This document shows, in pieces, positions 8,594-16,339 of a DNA stretch of 64,000 nucleotides. Location of the stretch: positions 434,001-498,000 of the forward strand of contig NZ_JASZYK010000001.1 in the NCBI RefSeq assembly GCF_030317035.1. The letters are read 5' to 3'. The DNA is from Variovorax sp. J22G73 (GTDB taxonomy: Bacteria > Pseudomonadota > Gammaproteobacteria > Burkholderiales > Burkholderiaceae_C). Position numbers and translations under genes: made by a program. The notes beneath the pieces are model-generated. The model did not search any database and had not been told where the DNA came from. It was given only the letters and a program-made list of their open reading frames with translations. How positions within the stretch are numbered: the stretch's first letter is position 1; every line of letters starts with the position of its first letter.

Positions 8594-9154
8594 GTGAAGG
8601 TCTTGAAGCTGTCGGCCCAAGGGCTGCCCCAGTCATGGATTTCGCTCGAACAAGCGGTGATCCACTATGCGGCGGACGAAGTTCGCTGGGAGGTGGGCGC
8701 GCAAGTGGCGGTCTTCCGTGGCGGCCACAACGCGGTTACCGGCGAGCAGTCGCAGATTGCCATCAACAGCATCATCGGCACCAAGGGCGTGCCGCGCATC
8801 AACCCCTTCACCCAGCGCCCCGGCCTCACCAACAGCAAGCTGTTCTCGCGCGACCGCAACGTGTGCGCGTACTGCGGCGGGCATTTTCATGAAGACGAGC
8901 TCACGCGCGAGCACATCATCCCGTTCGCCCAGAAGGGCATCGACACCTGGATGAACGTGGTCACGGCCTGCAAGCCCTGCAACCACCGCAAGAGCAGCCG
9001 CACGCCCGAGCAGGCGAACATGCCGCTGCTGTACGCGCCGTACGTGCCCAGCCTCTGGGAAGACTTCATCCTGCGCAACCGCCGCATCCTGGCCGACCAG
9101 ATGGAGTTCCTGATGGCGCACCTGCCGCAAAGCTCGCGGCTGCACGACAGCTAG
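8594..9154 (+). CDS. HNH endonuclease family protein
   Basis: A 186-residue protein with an HNH nuclease fold. I chose the GTG at 8594 because GAGGAGG lies five bases upstream; an in-frame ATG at 8522 has no such site. A zinc-binding pair of CxxC motifs (CAYC at 91-94, CKPC at 126-129) brackets REHIIP near 106-111 and the asparagine of WMNVV at about 121, followed by CNHRKSSRTPEQA. This pattern matches HNH proteins found widely in the Burkholderiales as single chromosomal genes. There is no neighbouring methylase or phage gene, so it is unlikely to be a restriction enzyme; its cellular role is unknown. Confidence 0.85.
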   Translation: MKVLKLSAQGLPQSWISLEQAVIHYAADEVRWEVGAQVAVFRGGHNAVTGEQSQIAINSIIGTKGVPRINPFTQRPGLTNSKLFSRDRNVCAYCGGHFHEDELTREHIIPFAQKGIDTWMNVVTACKPCNHRKSSRTPEQANMPLLYAPYVPSLWEDFILRNRRILADQMEFLMAHLPQSSRLHDS

Positions 9155-9226
9155 CTTCGGCGCAGGCGACCTGCGGACCGCTGGCGCGTTCTTGGGCCGG
9201 CCTAGCCGGCGCCGCCATCCCTGGTT

Positions 9227-10612
9227 TCAGTACGTCAGCTCGAGCACGGTCGTGTGCTCGCTCGCGGCCGGCCACGTCAGCCCCGTGACGCGCTCGCGGT
9301 TGAACTCGCCCGTAACCGCCCGCGGGGCTCCGCCGCCTTCCAGCCGCAGCCGGGAGGTCGCCACGCCCGCGCCCTGCGGCGGCACGCCGGGCGGCGGGCT
9401 CTTGCCGTCGAAGCGCATGGTGTCGCGCTGCGCGTCGAAATACCCGCGCGGACGCGTGAACACGACCACCGAACTGGCGCCGTTGTCTGCAGCCACGATG
9501 CGCTCGGGCTTCAGGTGCACGAAGTTGCCGCTGCGCGGAAACGGGCTGCGGTAGATGTGCGTGGTGCCGAAGCCGGGCGCGGCCAGCACGAACTCATAGC
9601 TCGTCGTGATGTTGTACGCGTTGAACGGGCCCCAGCGGCCGTCGGCGCCGATGACCTTGCTGTGCACGGCCTCGCCCAGGCGCGCCCCGGTGGCCGGGTC
9701 GACGGCATACACCGTCACCGTCGCGCCGTTCAGCGACTGGTTTTCCGCCCCGATGGCGCGGCCGTCGAGCACCGGGCCTCCCTGCGACACGAAGCTGGTC
9801 GTGCGCGGTGCCTGGCCGGTCAGGAATTGCCATGCCGCCGCGAAGGCGGCCGGCGAGAACGAAGTCTCGCGGTGGTCGACCCGTGGCAGCACCACGTTGG
9901 TCGCGCCCTTCAGCGCCGGTCCGTCGAAGCCGATGTTCGTCGGCTTGCCGGGCGCGCCGATCCACACGCCGTCGGGCTGGGCGTACTTGTCGTTGTTGTC
10001 GGAGCGCAGGGTCAGCCACTTCACGCCGGGCGTGACCTCGTCGCCGTTCGGCCCCTTGGGCGCATTGAGCTGCTGCATGAAGCCCGACAGCCCCGAGAAC
10101 TCGTTGTTTTCGCGAAACGCCTTCACCGCCCAGATGCCGTGCGCCGGGTTGCCGCCCAGCACCACCTGGCTCACCACGGCCGCGCCGCCGCCGTTCTGCA
10201 CGTAGTTGCGGATGGTGTTGCCGCCGCGCGAATTGCCGATGAGCACCACCTTGCTCGCGCCCGTGGCCTTCAGCACCTGCTCGACATTCGCCTTGAGGAA
10301 CGCCGCCGACTCGCTCGTCGAGCTGCGTCCGGGCTGGGCCACGGCGTCGTCGTCGCGCGCGAGCGGGTTCGGCTGGTCGAAGGCGAAGAGCCGTTCGGCG
10401 GGCCAGCCGTTCGACTCGAAGCGCCAGATCGTGGTTTGCCACAGCGCGGCCGAATCGCCGTTGCCGTGCACGAACACGATGGGCGGCCGCTCCGCCAGCG
10501 TCGGCGGGGCGTCGGGGGCGGGGGCGATGGCGCAGGCGGTCAGCATGGCGGTGGCGACGGTCGCACAGGTGGTGGTGGCGGCCATGGCAATGAAGGTACG
10601 GCGGGATTGCAT
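9227..10612 (-). CDS. Tat-type lipoprotein alpha/beta hydrolase (lipase/esterase-like)
   Basis: A 461-residue exported hydrolase. The N-terminus SRRTFIAMA (residues 3-11) is a twin-arginine signal, and LTAC at 24-27 is a lipobox, suggesting a folded protein exported by Tat and then lipidated. The fold begins IVFVHGNGDSAALWQ, with nucleophile elbow GNSRGGN (S128). After about residue 270 the chain continues into a beta-rich region (GATVTVYAVDPATGARLGEA) resembling a carbohydrate-binding or Ig-like module. The substrate is unknown; a polyester depolymerase- or lipase-like role is possible. It stands alone between the HNH gene (convergent) and an acyl-CoA dehydrogenase operon in the same direction, separated from it by a terminator. 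Confidence 0.8.
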   Translation of the reverse strand: MQSRRTFIAMAATTTCATVATAMLTACAIAPAPDAPPTLAERPPIVFVHGNGDSAALWQTTIWRFESNGWPAERLFAFDQPNPLARDDDAVAQPGRSSTSESAAFLKANVEQVLKATGASKVVLIGNSRGGNTIRNYVQNGGGAAVVSQVVLGGNPAHGIWAVKAFRENNEFSGLSGFMQQLNAPKGPNGDEVTPGVKWLTLRSDNNDKYAQPDGVWIGAPGKPTNIGFDGPALKGATNVVLPRVDHRETSFSPAAFAAAWQFLTGQAPRTTSFVSQGGPVLDGRAIGAENQSLNGATVTVYAVDPATGARLGEAVHSKVIGADGRWGPFNAYNITTSYEFVLAAPGFGTTHIYRSPFPRSGNFVHLKPERIVAADNGASSVVVFTRPRGYFDAQRDTMRFDGKSPPPGVPPQGAGVATSRLRLEGGGAPRAVTGEFNRERVTGLTWPAASEHTTVLELTY

Positions 10613-10640
10613 GTTTCGTTCCTGGGGTGGCGTTCCACGT

Positions 10641-10674
10641 AAAAACGCCCGCCGGCGCAAGGCGGGCGGGCGTT
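10641..10674 (-). terminator. Terminator after the acyl-CoA dehydrogenase pair
   Basis: On the minus strand a GC-rich stem (CGCCCGCC with GGCGGGCG, loop about seven bases) ends in GTTTTT. It follows the stop of the 371-residue dehydrogenase by about 20 bases. Confidence 0.75.
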
Positions 10675-10695
10675 GGATGCTAGGGCAGAAAAATG

Positions 10696-11811
10696 TCAGG
10701 CGAACACGCCGGCCGTGTCCTGCATGCGCGCGGAGACTTCGCCCAGGTGGTGCAGCGTGTCGCCGAATGTCAGTTCCATCTGCGTGAGCTTGCGGAAGTA
10801 GTGGCTGCCGATGTATTCGTCGGTCACCCCGATGCCGCCGTGCAGCTGCACCGAGTTGGCGGCCACGTAGCGCATCGACGTGCCCAGCTGGTACTTGGCG
10901 CGGGCCAGCGCCTGGCGGCGCTCGTCGGCCGGGGCGTTGAGCTTGAGCGTGGCGTAGTAGCTCATGGAGCGTGCGAGCTCCAGCTGCATCTTCATGTCGG
11001 CCACGCGATGGCGCAGCGCCTGGAAGCTGGAGATGACCACGCCGAACTGCTTGCGCTGGTTCAGGTACTCGACGGTCAGTGCCACGGTCTTGTCCATGAC
11101 GCCGACCGCTTCGGCGCAGGTGGCGGCAATGCCCACGTCCACCGCGTATTCCAGCGCGGCCAGGCCGTCGGCCGTGACCAGCGTGGCGTCGGCCTTGTCG
11201 AACACCACCTCGGCGGCGCGGCTGCCGTCCTGCGTGCCGTAGCCGCGGGCCTCGACGCCGCTGGCGCTGCGCTCGACCAGGAAGAGGGCGATCTTGCCGT
11301 CGAGCTTGGCGGGGACGATGAAGGCATCGGCCTCGTCGCCCACGGGCACCACGCTCTTGGCGCCGGTCAGCGCGTACACGTCGCCCGACTTCACGGCCGT
11401 GGCCTCGCACACGTCCAGGCGGTAGCGCGCCTTGCGCTCCTGGTAGGCCAGCACCACGATGGCCTGGCCGCCGGCGATGCGCGGCAGCCAGCTTTCCTTC
11501 GTGCCGCCGTCGGCATAGCCGCTGAGCACGGCGCCGGCGATCAACGTCTGCGCGAAGGGCTCCAGCACGATGCCGCGGCCCAGTTCTTCCATGACGACCA
11601 TGCCGGCCACCGGGCCCATGCCCAGGCCGCCGTCGTCCTCGCCGATGTACAGGCCACCCAGGCCGAGCTCGGCCAGTTCGTCCCACGCTTCGCGCGAGAA
11701 GCCGCCCTTGGCCTCGATGCCGCGGCGGCGCTCGAAGTCATAGCCCTTGTCGACCCACTTGCGAACGGCGTCGCGCAGCTGTTCCTGGTCGTCGGTGAAA
11801 TTGAAATCCAT
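10696..11811 (-). CDS. Acyl-CoA dehydrogenase, small-subunit type
   Basis: A 371-residue FAD-dependent acyl-CoA dehydrogenase homologue, starting MDFNFTDDQEQLRDAVRKWV. Recognisable are LTVEYLNQRKQFGVVISSFQ (the YxxxRxQFG region) and QLHGGIGVTDEYIGSHYFRK. The C-terminus lacks the usual EGT motif that carries the catalytic glutamate of homotetrameric family members. It follows the larger homologue after 12 bases, so they are one operon. Such pairs, as in PimC/PimD of pimelate degradation or mycobacterial FadE pairs, form heteromers with shared active sites; that assembly is an inference here. The likely role is beta-oxidation of an unusual acyl-CoA. Confidence 0.9.
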   Translation of the reverse strand: MDFNFTDDQEQLRDAVRKWVDKGYDFERRRGIEAKGGFSREAWDELAELGLGGLYIGEDDGGLGMGPVAGMVVMEELGRGIVLEPFAQTLIAGAVLSGYADGGTKESWLPRIAGGQAIVVLAYQERKARYRLDVCEATAVKSGDVYALTGAKSVVPVGDEADAFIVPAKLDGKIALFLVERSASGVEARGYGTQDGSRAAEVVFDKADATLVTADGLAALEYAVDVGIAATCAEAVGVMDKTVALTVEYLNQRKQFGVVISSFQALRHRVADMKMQLELARSMSYYATLKLNAPADERRQALARAKYQLGTSMRYVAANSVQLHGGIGVTDEYIGSHYFRKLTQMELTFGDTLHHLGEVSARMQDTAGVFA

Positions 11812-11823
11812 GTTCGTGTCTCC

Positions 11824-13005
11824 TCAGCCCAGGACCGTCTGCGCGACGATGTTGCGTTGCACTTCGTTCGAACCGCCGTAGATGGTGGTCTTGCGCATGT
11901 TGAAGAAGGTGGACGTGAGCGGCGCGAGCGCCGGGTTGCCGCCCGGGAAGTTGCCTTGCCAGCCGGCCTCCATGGCCTCGCGGATCAGCGGCAGCGAGTA
12001 CGGGCCGCCGGCCAGCATCATCAGTTCGCTGTAGCGCTGCTGGATCTCGCTGCCGCGGATCTTCAGCAGGCCCGCCACGTCGAGCGAGTTCTTGCCCGAG
12101 GTGGCCGCCGACAGCACGCGCAGCACCATCATCTCGAGCGCGACGACGTCGACTTCGAGCTTGGCGATCTCGTCGCGGAAGCGCGCGTCTTCATAGACGC
12201 CTTCGGTCTTGGCGATGCGCTTCAGGCGCTCGAGCTCGCGCTTGGCGCGGTTCACGTCGGCGATGTTGGTGCGCTCGTGGCTGAGCAGGTGCTTGGCGTA
12301 GGTCCAGCCCTTGTTTTCTTCGCCGATCAGGTTCTCGGCCGGCACTTCGACGTTGTCGAAGAACACCTCGTTCACCTCGTGGCCGCCGTCGAGCAGCTTG
12401 ATCGGGCGCACGGTGACGCCGGGCGACTTCATGTCCAGCAGCAGGAAGCTGATGCCGGTCTGGGGCTTGCCTTCGTTGCTGGTGCGCACGAGGTTGAACA
12501 TCCAGTCGCCGTACTGGCCGAGCGTGGTCCAGGTCTTCTGGCCGTTGACGATGTACTTGTCGCCCTTGCGTTCGGCCTTGGTCTTGACCGAGGCCAGGTC
12601 GGAGCCCGAGCCCGGCTCGCTGTAGCCCTGGCTCCACCACACCTCGCCGCTGGCGATGCCGGGCAGGAAGCGCTTTTGCTGCTCGGCGTTGCCGAAGGCC
12701 ATGATCACCGGGGCCACCATGACGGGGCCGAAGGGGATGATGCGCGGCGCGCCGGCCAGCGCGGTTTCTTCCTCGAACAGGTGGCGCTGCACGGCGGTCC
12801 AGCCCGGGCCGCCGAATTCCTTCGGCCAGCCGTAGCCCAGCCAGCCCTTCTTGCCGAGGATCTTGGCCCAGCCTTGCAGATCGTCGCGCGTCAGTTCGAG
12901 CGCGTTGTGCACCTTGTGCGAAATCTCCTTGGGAAGGTTTTCTTTGACCCAGGCGCGAACCTCTTCGCGGAACTTCTGTTCTTCGGGTGTGAAGCTCAAA
13001 TCCAT
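11824..13005 (-). CDS. Acyl-CoA dehydrogenase, large-subunit type
   Basis: A 393-residue FAD enzyme, beginning MDLSFTPEEQKFREEVRAWV. Family marks are WSQGYSEPGSGSDLAS (FAD and substrate loop), GQKTWTTLGQYGDW and the C-terminal TTIYGGSNEVQRNIVAQTVL. In that last motif a glycine stands where many family members have the catalytic glutamate (EGT), which is typical of the PimC-like subunit of heteromeric dehydrogenases. It is the first gene of a two-gene unit with the 371-residue homologue. The physiological acyl-CoA is not indicated by neighbours, which are unrelated (purN divergent, esterase downstream). Confidence 0.92.
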   Translation of the reverse strand: MDLSFTPEEQKFREEVRAWVKENLPKEISHKVHNALELTRDDLQGWAKILGKKGWLGYGWPKEFGGPGWTAVQRHLFEEETALAGAPRIIPFGPVMVAPVIMAFGNAEQQKRFLPGIASGEVWWSQGYSEPGSGSDLASVKTKAERKGDKYIVNGQKTWTTLGQYGDWMFNLVRTSNEGKPQTGISFLLLDMKSPGVTVRPIKLLDGGHEVNEVFFDNVEVPAENLIGEENKGWTYAKHLLSHERTNIADVNRAKRELERLKRIAKTEGVYEDARFRDEIAKLEVDVVALEMMVLRVLSAATSGKNSLDVAGLLKIRGSEIQQRYSELMMLAGGPYSLPLIREAMEAGWQGNFPGGNPALAPLTSTFFNMRKTTIYGGSNEVQRNIVAQTVLG

Positions 13006-13138
13006 GCGTGCCTCGCTGTGTTGATCGGTTCACCGCAGACGCGGTGTGTCTCCGGAACCCGGAGTTTTAGCACGGTCGTGCTGCGATCCGGTGTCCGCGC
13101 CGCGACATGGGAGGCGGGCACGGATAATCCCGCCTCCC

Positions 13139-13735
13139 ATGAAGAACATCGTGATCTTGATTTCCGGCGGCGGCTCGAACATGGCCGCCATCGTGCGTGC
13201 CGCCGAGCACGAGCGCTGGGCCGAACGCTTCGGCGCGCGCATTGCCGCGGTGGTGAGCAACAAGCCCGACGCGGGCGGCCTGGCGATCGCCGGCGCGCAC
13301 GGCATCGACACCGCCGTCGTCCCGCACAAGGACTTCGCGACCCGCGAGGTCTTCGACGAGGCACTGGCCCGGGTGGTCGACGCCCATTCCCCGGCACTGG
13401 TGGTGCTGGCCGGCTTCATGCGGATCCTGACGCCGGGTTTCGTGGGTCGCTATGCGGGGCGGCTGGTGAACATCCATCCTTCGCTGCTGCCGGCGTTTCC
13501 GGGGCTGCACACGCACCAGCGGGCCATCGAGGCGGGCTGCAAGGTGGCCGGAGTGACGGTGCACCAGGTCACCACCGAACTCGACCACGGGCCGATCCTG
13601 GCGCAGGCCGTGGTGCCCGTTCTGCCCGACGACACCGCCGCCACGCTGGCCGGCCGGGTGCTGGCGCAAGAGCATCTGTTGTATCCGCGTGCCATCGCGG
13701 GATGGCTTGCAGATACATTGAGTCACATTCGTTAA
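13139..13735 (+). CDS. purN: Phosphoribosylglycinamide formyltransferase
   Basis: Third step of purine synthesis: transfers formyl from 10-formyl-THF to GAR. The 198 residues start at the ATG at 13139 (MKNIVILISGGGSNM); an earlier in-frame start is ignored because the family begins with this beta strand. The catalytic triad region is clear: NIHPSLLPAFPG (Asn, His) and TELDHGPILAQ (Asp). GFMRILTPGFV is also typical. Length is slightly below E. coli PurN (212). It is divergent from the acyl-CoA dehydrogenase operon. Confidence 0.97.
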   Translation: MKNIVILISGGGSNMAAIVRAAEHERWAERFGARIAAVVSNKPDAGGLAIAGAHGIDTAVVPHKDFATREVFDEALARVVDAHSPALVVLAGFMRILTPGFVGRYAGRLVNIHPSLLPAFPGLHTHQRAIEAGCKVAGVTVHQVTTELDHGPILAQAVVPVLPDDTAATLAGRVLAQEHLLYPRAIAGWLADTLSHIR

Positions 13736-13772
13736 AGTTGTTTATATTCGCGGGTTTTCCGGGAGTGTTGAC

Positions 13773-14102
13773 GTGAAAACCCAATCGTTGCTGTTGACCG
13801 CCTTTGGTGCCGCTCTCCTGCTGGTGGGCTGTGCCGCTCCGGCACCGGCGCCTGCCCCCGCCGCTGCGGCGGCCCCCGCGCCGCCGCCGGAACCGGTCTA
13901 CCAGTGCAGCGCCGACGGCGCGCGTTTTGCCGTCGGACAGCCCCTGACGCCCCAGCTGGAAGCCGCCGCCCGCGTGCGTGCCGGCGCCGGCACGGTGCGC
14001 GTGCTGAAGCCGAACGAAGCGGCAACGACCGAATTGAATGGCGGGCGGCTCAACCTCGACGTGGACGCGCGCAACCGCGTGACGGACGTTCGCTGCGGTT
14101 GA
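13773..14102 (+). CDS. Small lipoprotein with I78-type peptidase inhibitor domain
   Basis: A 109-residue exported lipoprotein, GTG start at 13773 with GGGAG upstream. Signal LLLTAFGAALLLVGC puts the lipidated cysteine at residue 20, followed by an Ala/Pro-rich linker. The C-terminal half (VLKPNEAATTELNGGRLNLD then VDARNRVTDVRCG) matches the I78 potato-inhibitor-like domain, whose pattern is roughly RLN(V/I)xVDxxGxIxxVxCG. A role in protecting the cell envelope from serine proteases is inferred from family only. It lies 37 bases after purN and may be read with it. Confidence 0.8.
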   Translation: MKTQSLLLTAFGAALLLVGCAAPAPAPAPAAAAAPAPPPEPVYQCSADGARFAVGQPLTPQLEAAARVRAGAGTVRVLKPNEAATTELNGGRLNLDVDARNRVTDVRCG

Positions 14103-14118
14103 TCGGCTCGACGAGGGT

Positions 14119-14158
14119 GATCTAGGCGCAGGGCGGGCCCTGCCCAGGGTGCTAGATC
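14119..14158. terminator. Compound inverted repeat between convergent genes
   Basis: An outer exact repeat GATCTAG (14119-14125) / CTAGATC (14152-14158) encloses an inner CAGGGC-GG-GCCCTG. It lies between the convergent I78 lipoprotein and the DUF1653 gene and includes the latter's stop codon. There is no T-run, so a bidirectional terminator is only a possibility. Confidence 0.4.
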
Positions 14159-14400
14159 TTGGTGAATCTTTGCCGCGGGGTGCCGTCGATGACGACGGTC
14201 TCGCCGAACATGGCGGCCGGCCGGACCCAGAGTCCGTGGGCGCCATAGAGGGCGCGGTACAGCGTCATCGGCTCCAGCGTCTCGCTGTGGCGCACGGTGC
14301 CGATCACCTCGTACTCGCCGCCTTTGTAGTGACGGTAGCGGCCGGGGGGTGTTTCGATGAGGGGAGGGAGGTCTTCGTCGTTCAACGGGGCTTCTTTCAA
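14152..14400 (-). CDS. DUF1653 family protein
   Basis: An 82-residue protein. The core PGRYRHYKGGEYEVIGTVRH at about 19-38, then SETLEPMTLYRALYG and FTKI at the end, is the DUF1653 pattern; the function of the family is not established. It is transcribed leftward, divergently from the M48 peptidase gene 32 bases away, so the two share a very short promoter region. Confidence 0.85.
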   Translation of the reverse strand: MKEAPLNDEDLPPLIETPPGRYRHYKGGEYEVIGTVRHSETLEPMTLYRALYGAHGLWVRPAAMFGETVVIDGTPRQRFTKI

Positions 14401-14432
14401 AAACTGTCTTGGCTTGATGTGACGGGAGTCGG

Positions 14433-16286
14433 ATGGATCGCGCTGATTTTGTTCACCTGGTTCGACTGAGCGAGCATGCCAGTGCGGACGACAGTGCGCG
14501 CTATCGACGCAGCGTGGCAGCCTTTGCCGCGCTCGGTTATGTGTGGGTGCTGGGTTGCCTGGCGCTCGCGGTGGGCCTCATTGTGTGGGCGCTGTGGTCG
14601 ATCCGCGAGGAGCGCTTCAGCTTCACGCGCGGCTGGGTGCTGCTGTTTGCCGGCGGCCTGCTCTGGACCACGCTGCGCGCGCTGTGGGTGCGCCTGGAGG
14701 AGCCCGAGGGCGTCGAGCTCCATCGCGACGACGCGCCCGCGCTGTTCGAGGCGCTGGACCGCATTCGCGCGAAGATCAAGGGGCCGCAGGTCCATCACGT
14801 CTACCTGGATGACGAATTCAACGCCAGCATCCGCCAGGTGCCGCGCTTCGGGCTGTTCGGCGGTGCCGTCAATTCGCTGAGCATCGGCCTGCCGCTCCTG
14901 ATGATGCTCGACCGGCGCCGGCTGCTGTCGGTGCTGGCGCACGAGTACGGTCACCTGCGCGGCAACCACGGCAAGCTCAGCGCGTGGATCTACCGCACGC
15001 GGATCTCGTGGCTCAAGCTCGACGCCAACCTGCAACGCAACGAGAGCGTGATGGCGCTGTTTTCGGGGGCGTTCTTTCGCTGGTACTTCCCGCGCTTCGC
15101 GGCCAAGACCTTCGCGCTGGCGCGGCAGGACGAATACGAGGCCGACCGTATTTCGGGGCGCCTGCTGGGCACGTCGGTGGCGGCCGCGGCCCTGACCGAG
15201 ATCGCCATCAAGGGCAACTGGTATGCCAACGAGTTCTGGCCCTGGCACTGGTCGCGCGCCGAGCACGACCCGCAGCCGCCCGGCCCTTTCGCCGCGTTGC
15301 GCAAGCGCGTGCGCACGCCCCCCGGCGACGACTTCGCGCGGCAGGCGCTGCGCGAGGCGATGCGCCGTGTGAGCGACATGGACGACACCCACCCGGTGCT
15401 GCGCGACCGCCTCGAGGCGCTGGGCCAGAAGGCGGCCTTGCCCGAATGGTCGCAGCGCTCGGCGCTCGAGTTGCTGGAAGATCGCAAGAAGTGGATCGAG
15501 CACTTCGACAACCGCTGGCGCCGCGCCCACGCCGCCGACTGGAAGCAGCACCACGCGCACCGCTCGCGCATTCGCGAACGCATCTCGGTGCTGGCGGCGC
15601 GTGGCGAGCACAACACGCCGGACGAGATGGTCGAGTGGGCCGATTCGGAGCGCCGGCTCGACCCGGCCGCGCCGGTGCGCCCGCGCTATGAAAGCGCCCT
15701 GCGCATCGCGCCGGAGCACCCGGGCGCGCTGCGCGGGCTGGCCCAGATGCTGCCCGCGAACGACAGGGGTGGACGCCTCGCCGTGCTCGAAAGGCTGCAC
15801 GGCGCCGGCGCTGCCAGCCGCTGGTGGGCCGCCAAGAGCGCCGTGGCCTCGCTGGAAGACCCCGATGCAGGCGCGCACGACGAAGAAGCGCTGAAGCTGT
15901 GGCGCGGCCGCCTCAAGGAGGCTGAGGAGGCCGAGACGCGCGCGTGGGAAGAAATTACCGGCACGCCTTTTTTCAGCCAGATCTCGCGGCACGACCTGAG
16001 CGACTACGAGTTGGGCGAGCTTCGGGCCGACCTGGTGCGCTGCCTGCCCGCGTCGCGGGCGTGGCTGGTGCGCAAGAACCTGCGCGAGTTTCCGTGGCGC
16101 CGCGCCTACATCGTCTTCGTCGACCTGCCAGGGCTGGACGACGAGGACCGCTGGCAGATGTGCCGCCAGCTGGAGCAGACGCTGACGCTGCCGGGGGCGG
16201 CGCTGGTGCTGTGGGCGGGCCATTCGCCCACGGTGGAAGACATCGAACGGCAGGCTTTCGGCGAACTCTGGGCCCGTGCCGCATAG
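14433..16286 (+). CDS. M48 family membrane zinc metallopeptidase
   Basis: A 617-residue peptidase. Two hydrophobic segments at about 32-57 and 67-82 anchor it in the membrane. The zinc motif is HEYGH at 170-174, with the third ligand probably E236 in RQDEYEADRI. These are the hallmarks of HtpX/Ste24-like M48 enzymes, which degrade misfolded membrane proteins. The region after about residue 300 is long, soluble and rich in charged residues, with the phrase PEHPGALRGLAQMLP suggesting TPR-like repeats; this extension is not part of HtpX. It is monocistronic, 53 bases before a methyltransferase gene. Confidence 0.88.
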   Translation: MDRADFVHLVRLSEHASADDSARYRRSVAAFAALGYVWVLGCLALAVGLIVWALWSIREERFSFTRGWVLLFAGGLLWTTLRALWVRLEEPEGVELHRDDAPALFEALDRIRAKIKGPQVHHVYLDDEFNASIRQVPRFGLFGGAVNSLSIGLPLLMMLDRRRLLSVLAHEYGHLRGNHGKLSAWIYRTRISWLKLDANLQRNESVMALFSGAFFRWYFPRFAAKTFALARQDEYEADRISGRLLGTSVAAAALTEIAIKGNWYANEFWPWHWSRAEHDPQPPGPFAALRKRVRTPPGDDFARQALREAMRRVSDMDDTHPVLRDRLEALGQKAALPEWSQRSALELLEDRKKWIEHFDNRWRRAHAADWKQHHAHRSRIRERISVLAARGEHNTPDEMVEWADSERRLDPAAPVRPRYESALRIAPEHPGALRGLAQMLPANDRGGRLAVLERLHGAGAASRWWAAKSAVASLEDPDAGAHDEEALKLWRGRLKEAEEAETRAWEEITGTPFFSQISRHDLSDYELGELRADLVRCLPASRAWLVRKNLREFPWRRAYIVFVDLPGLDDEDRWQMCRQLEQTLTLPGAALVLWAGHSPTVEDIERQAFGELWARAA

Positions 16287-16339
16287 CCTGTTTGGCGCCC
16301 CTTGGGACCAAGGGGTCGGCTGGCTGAGACAATCGGGGG

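Noticed and set aside
8594..9154. Restriction-modification system
   Set aside because: The HNH protein stands without a methyltransferase or specificity gene; it is a solitary chromosomal gene type.
10693..13776. A 1027-codon plus-strand frame over the acyl-CoA dehydrogenases
   Set aside because: Composition is that of a complementary-strand shadow; the minus-strand frames contain clear family motifs.
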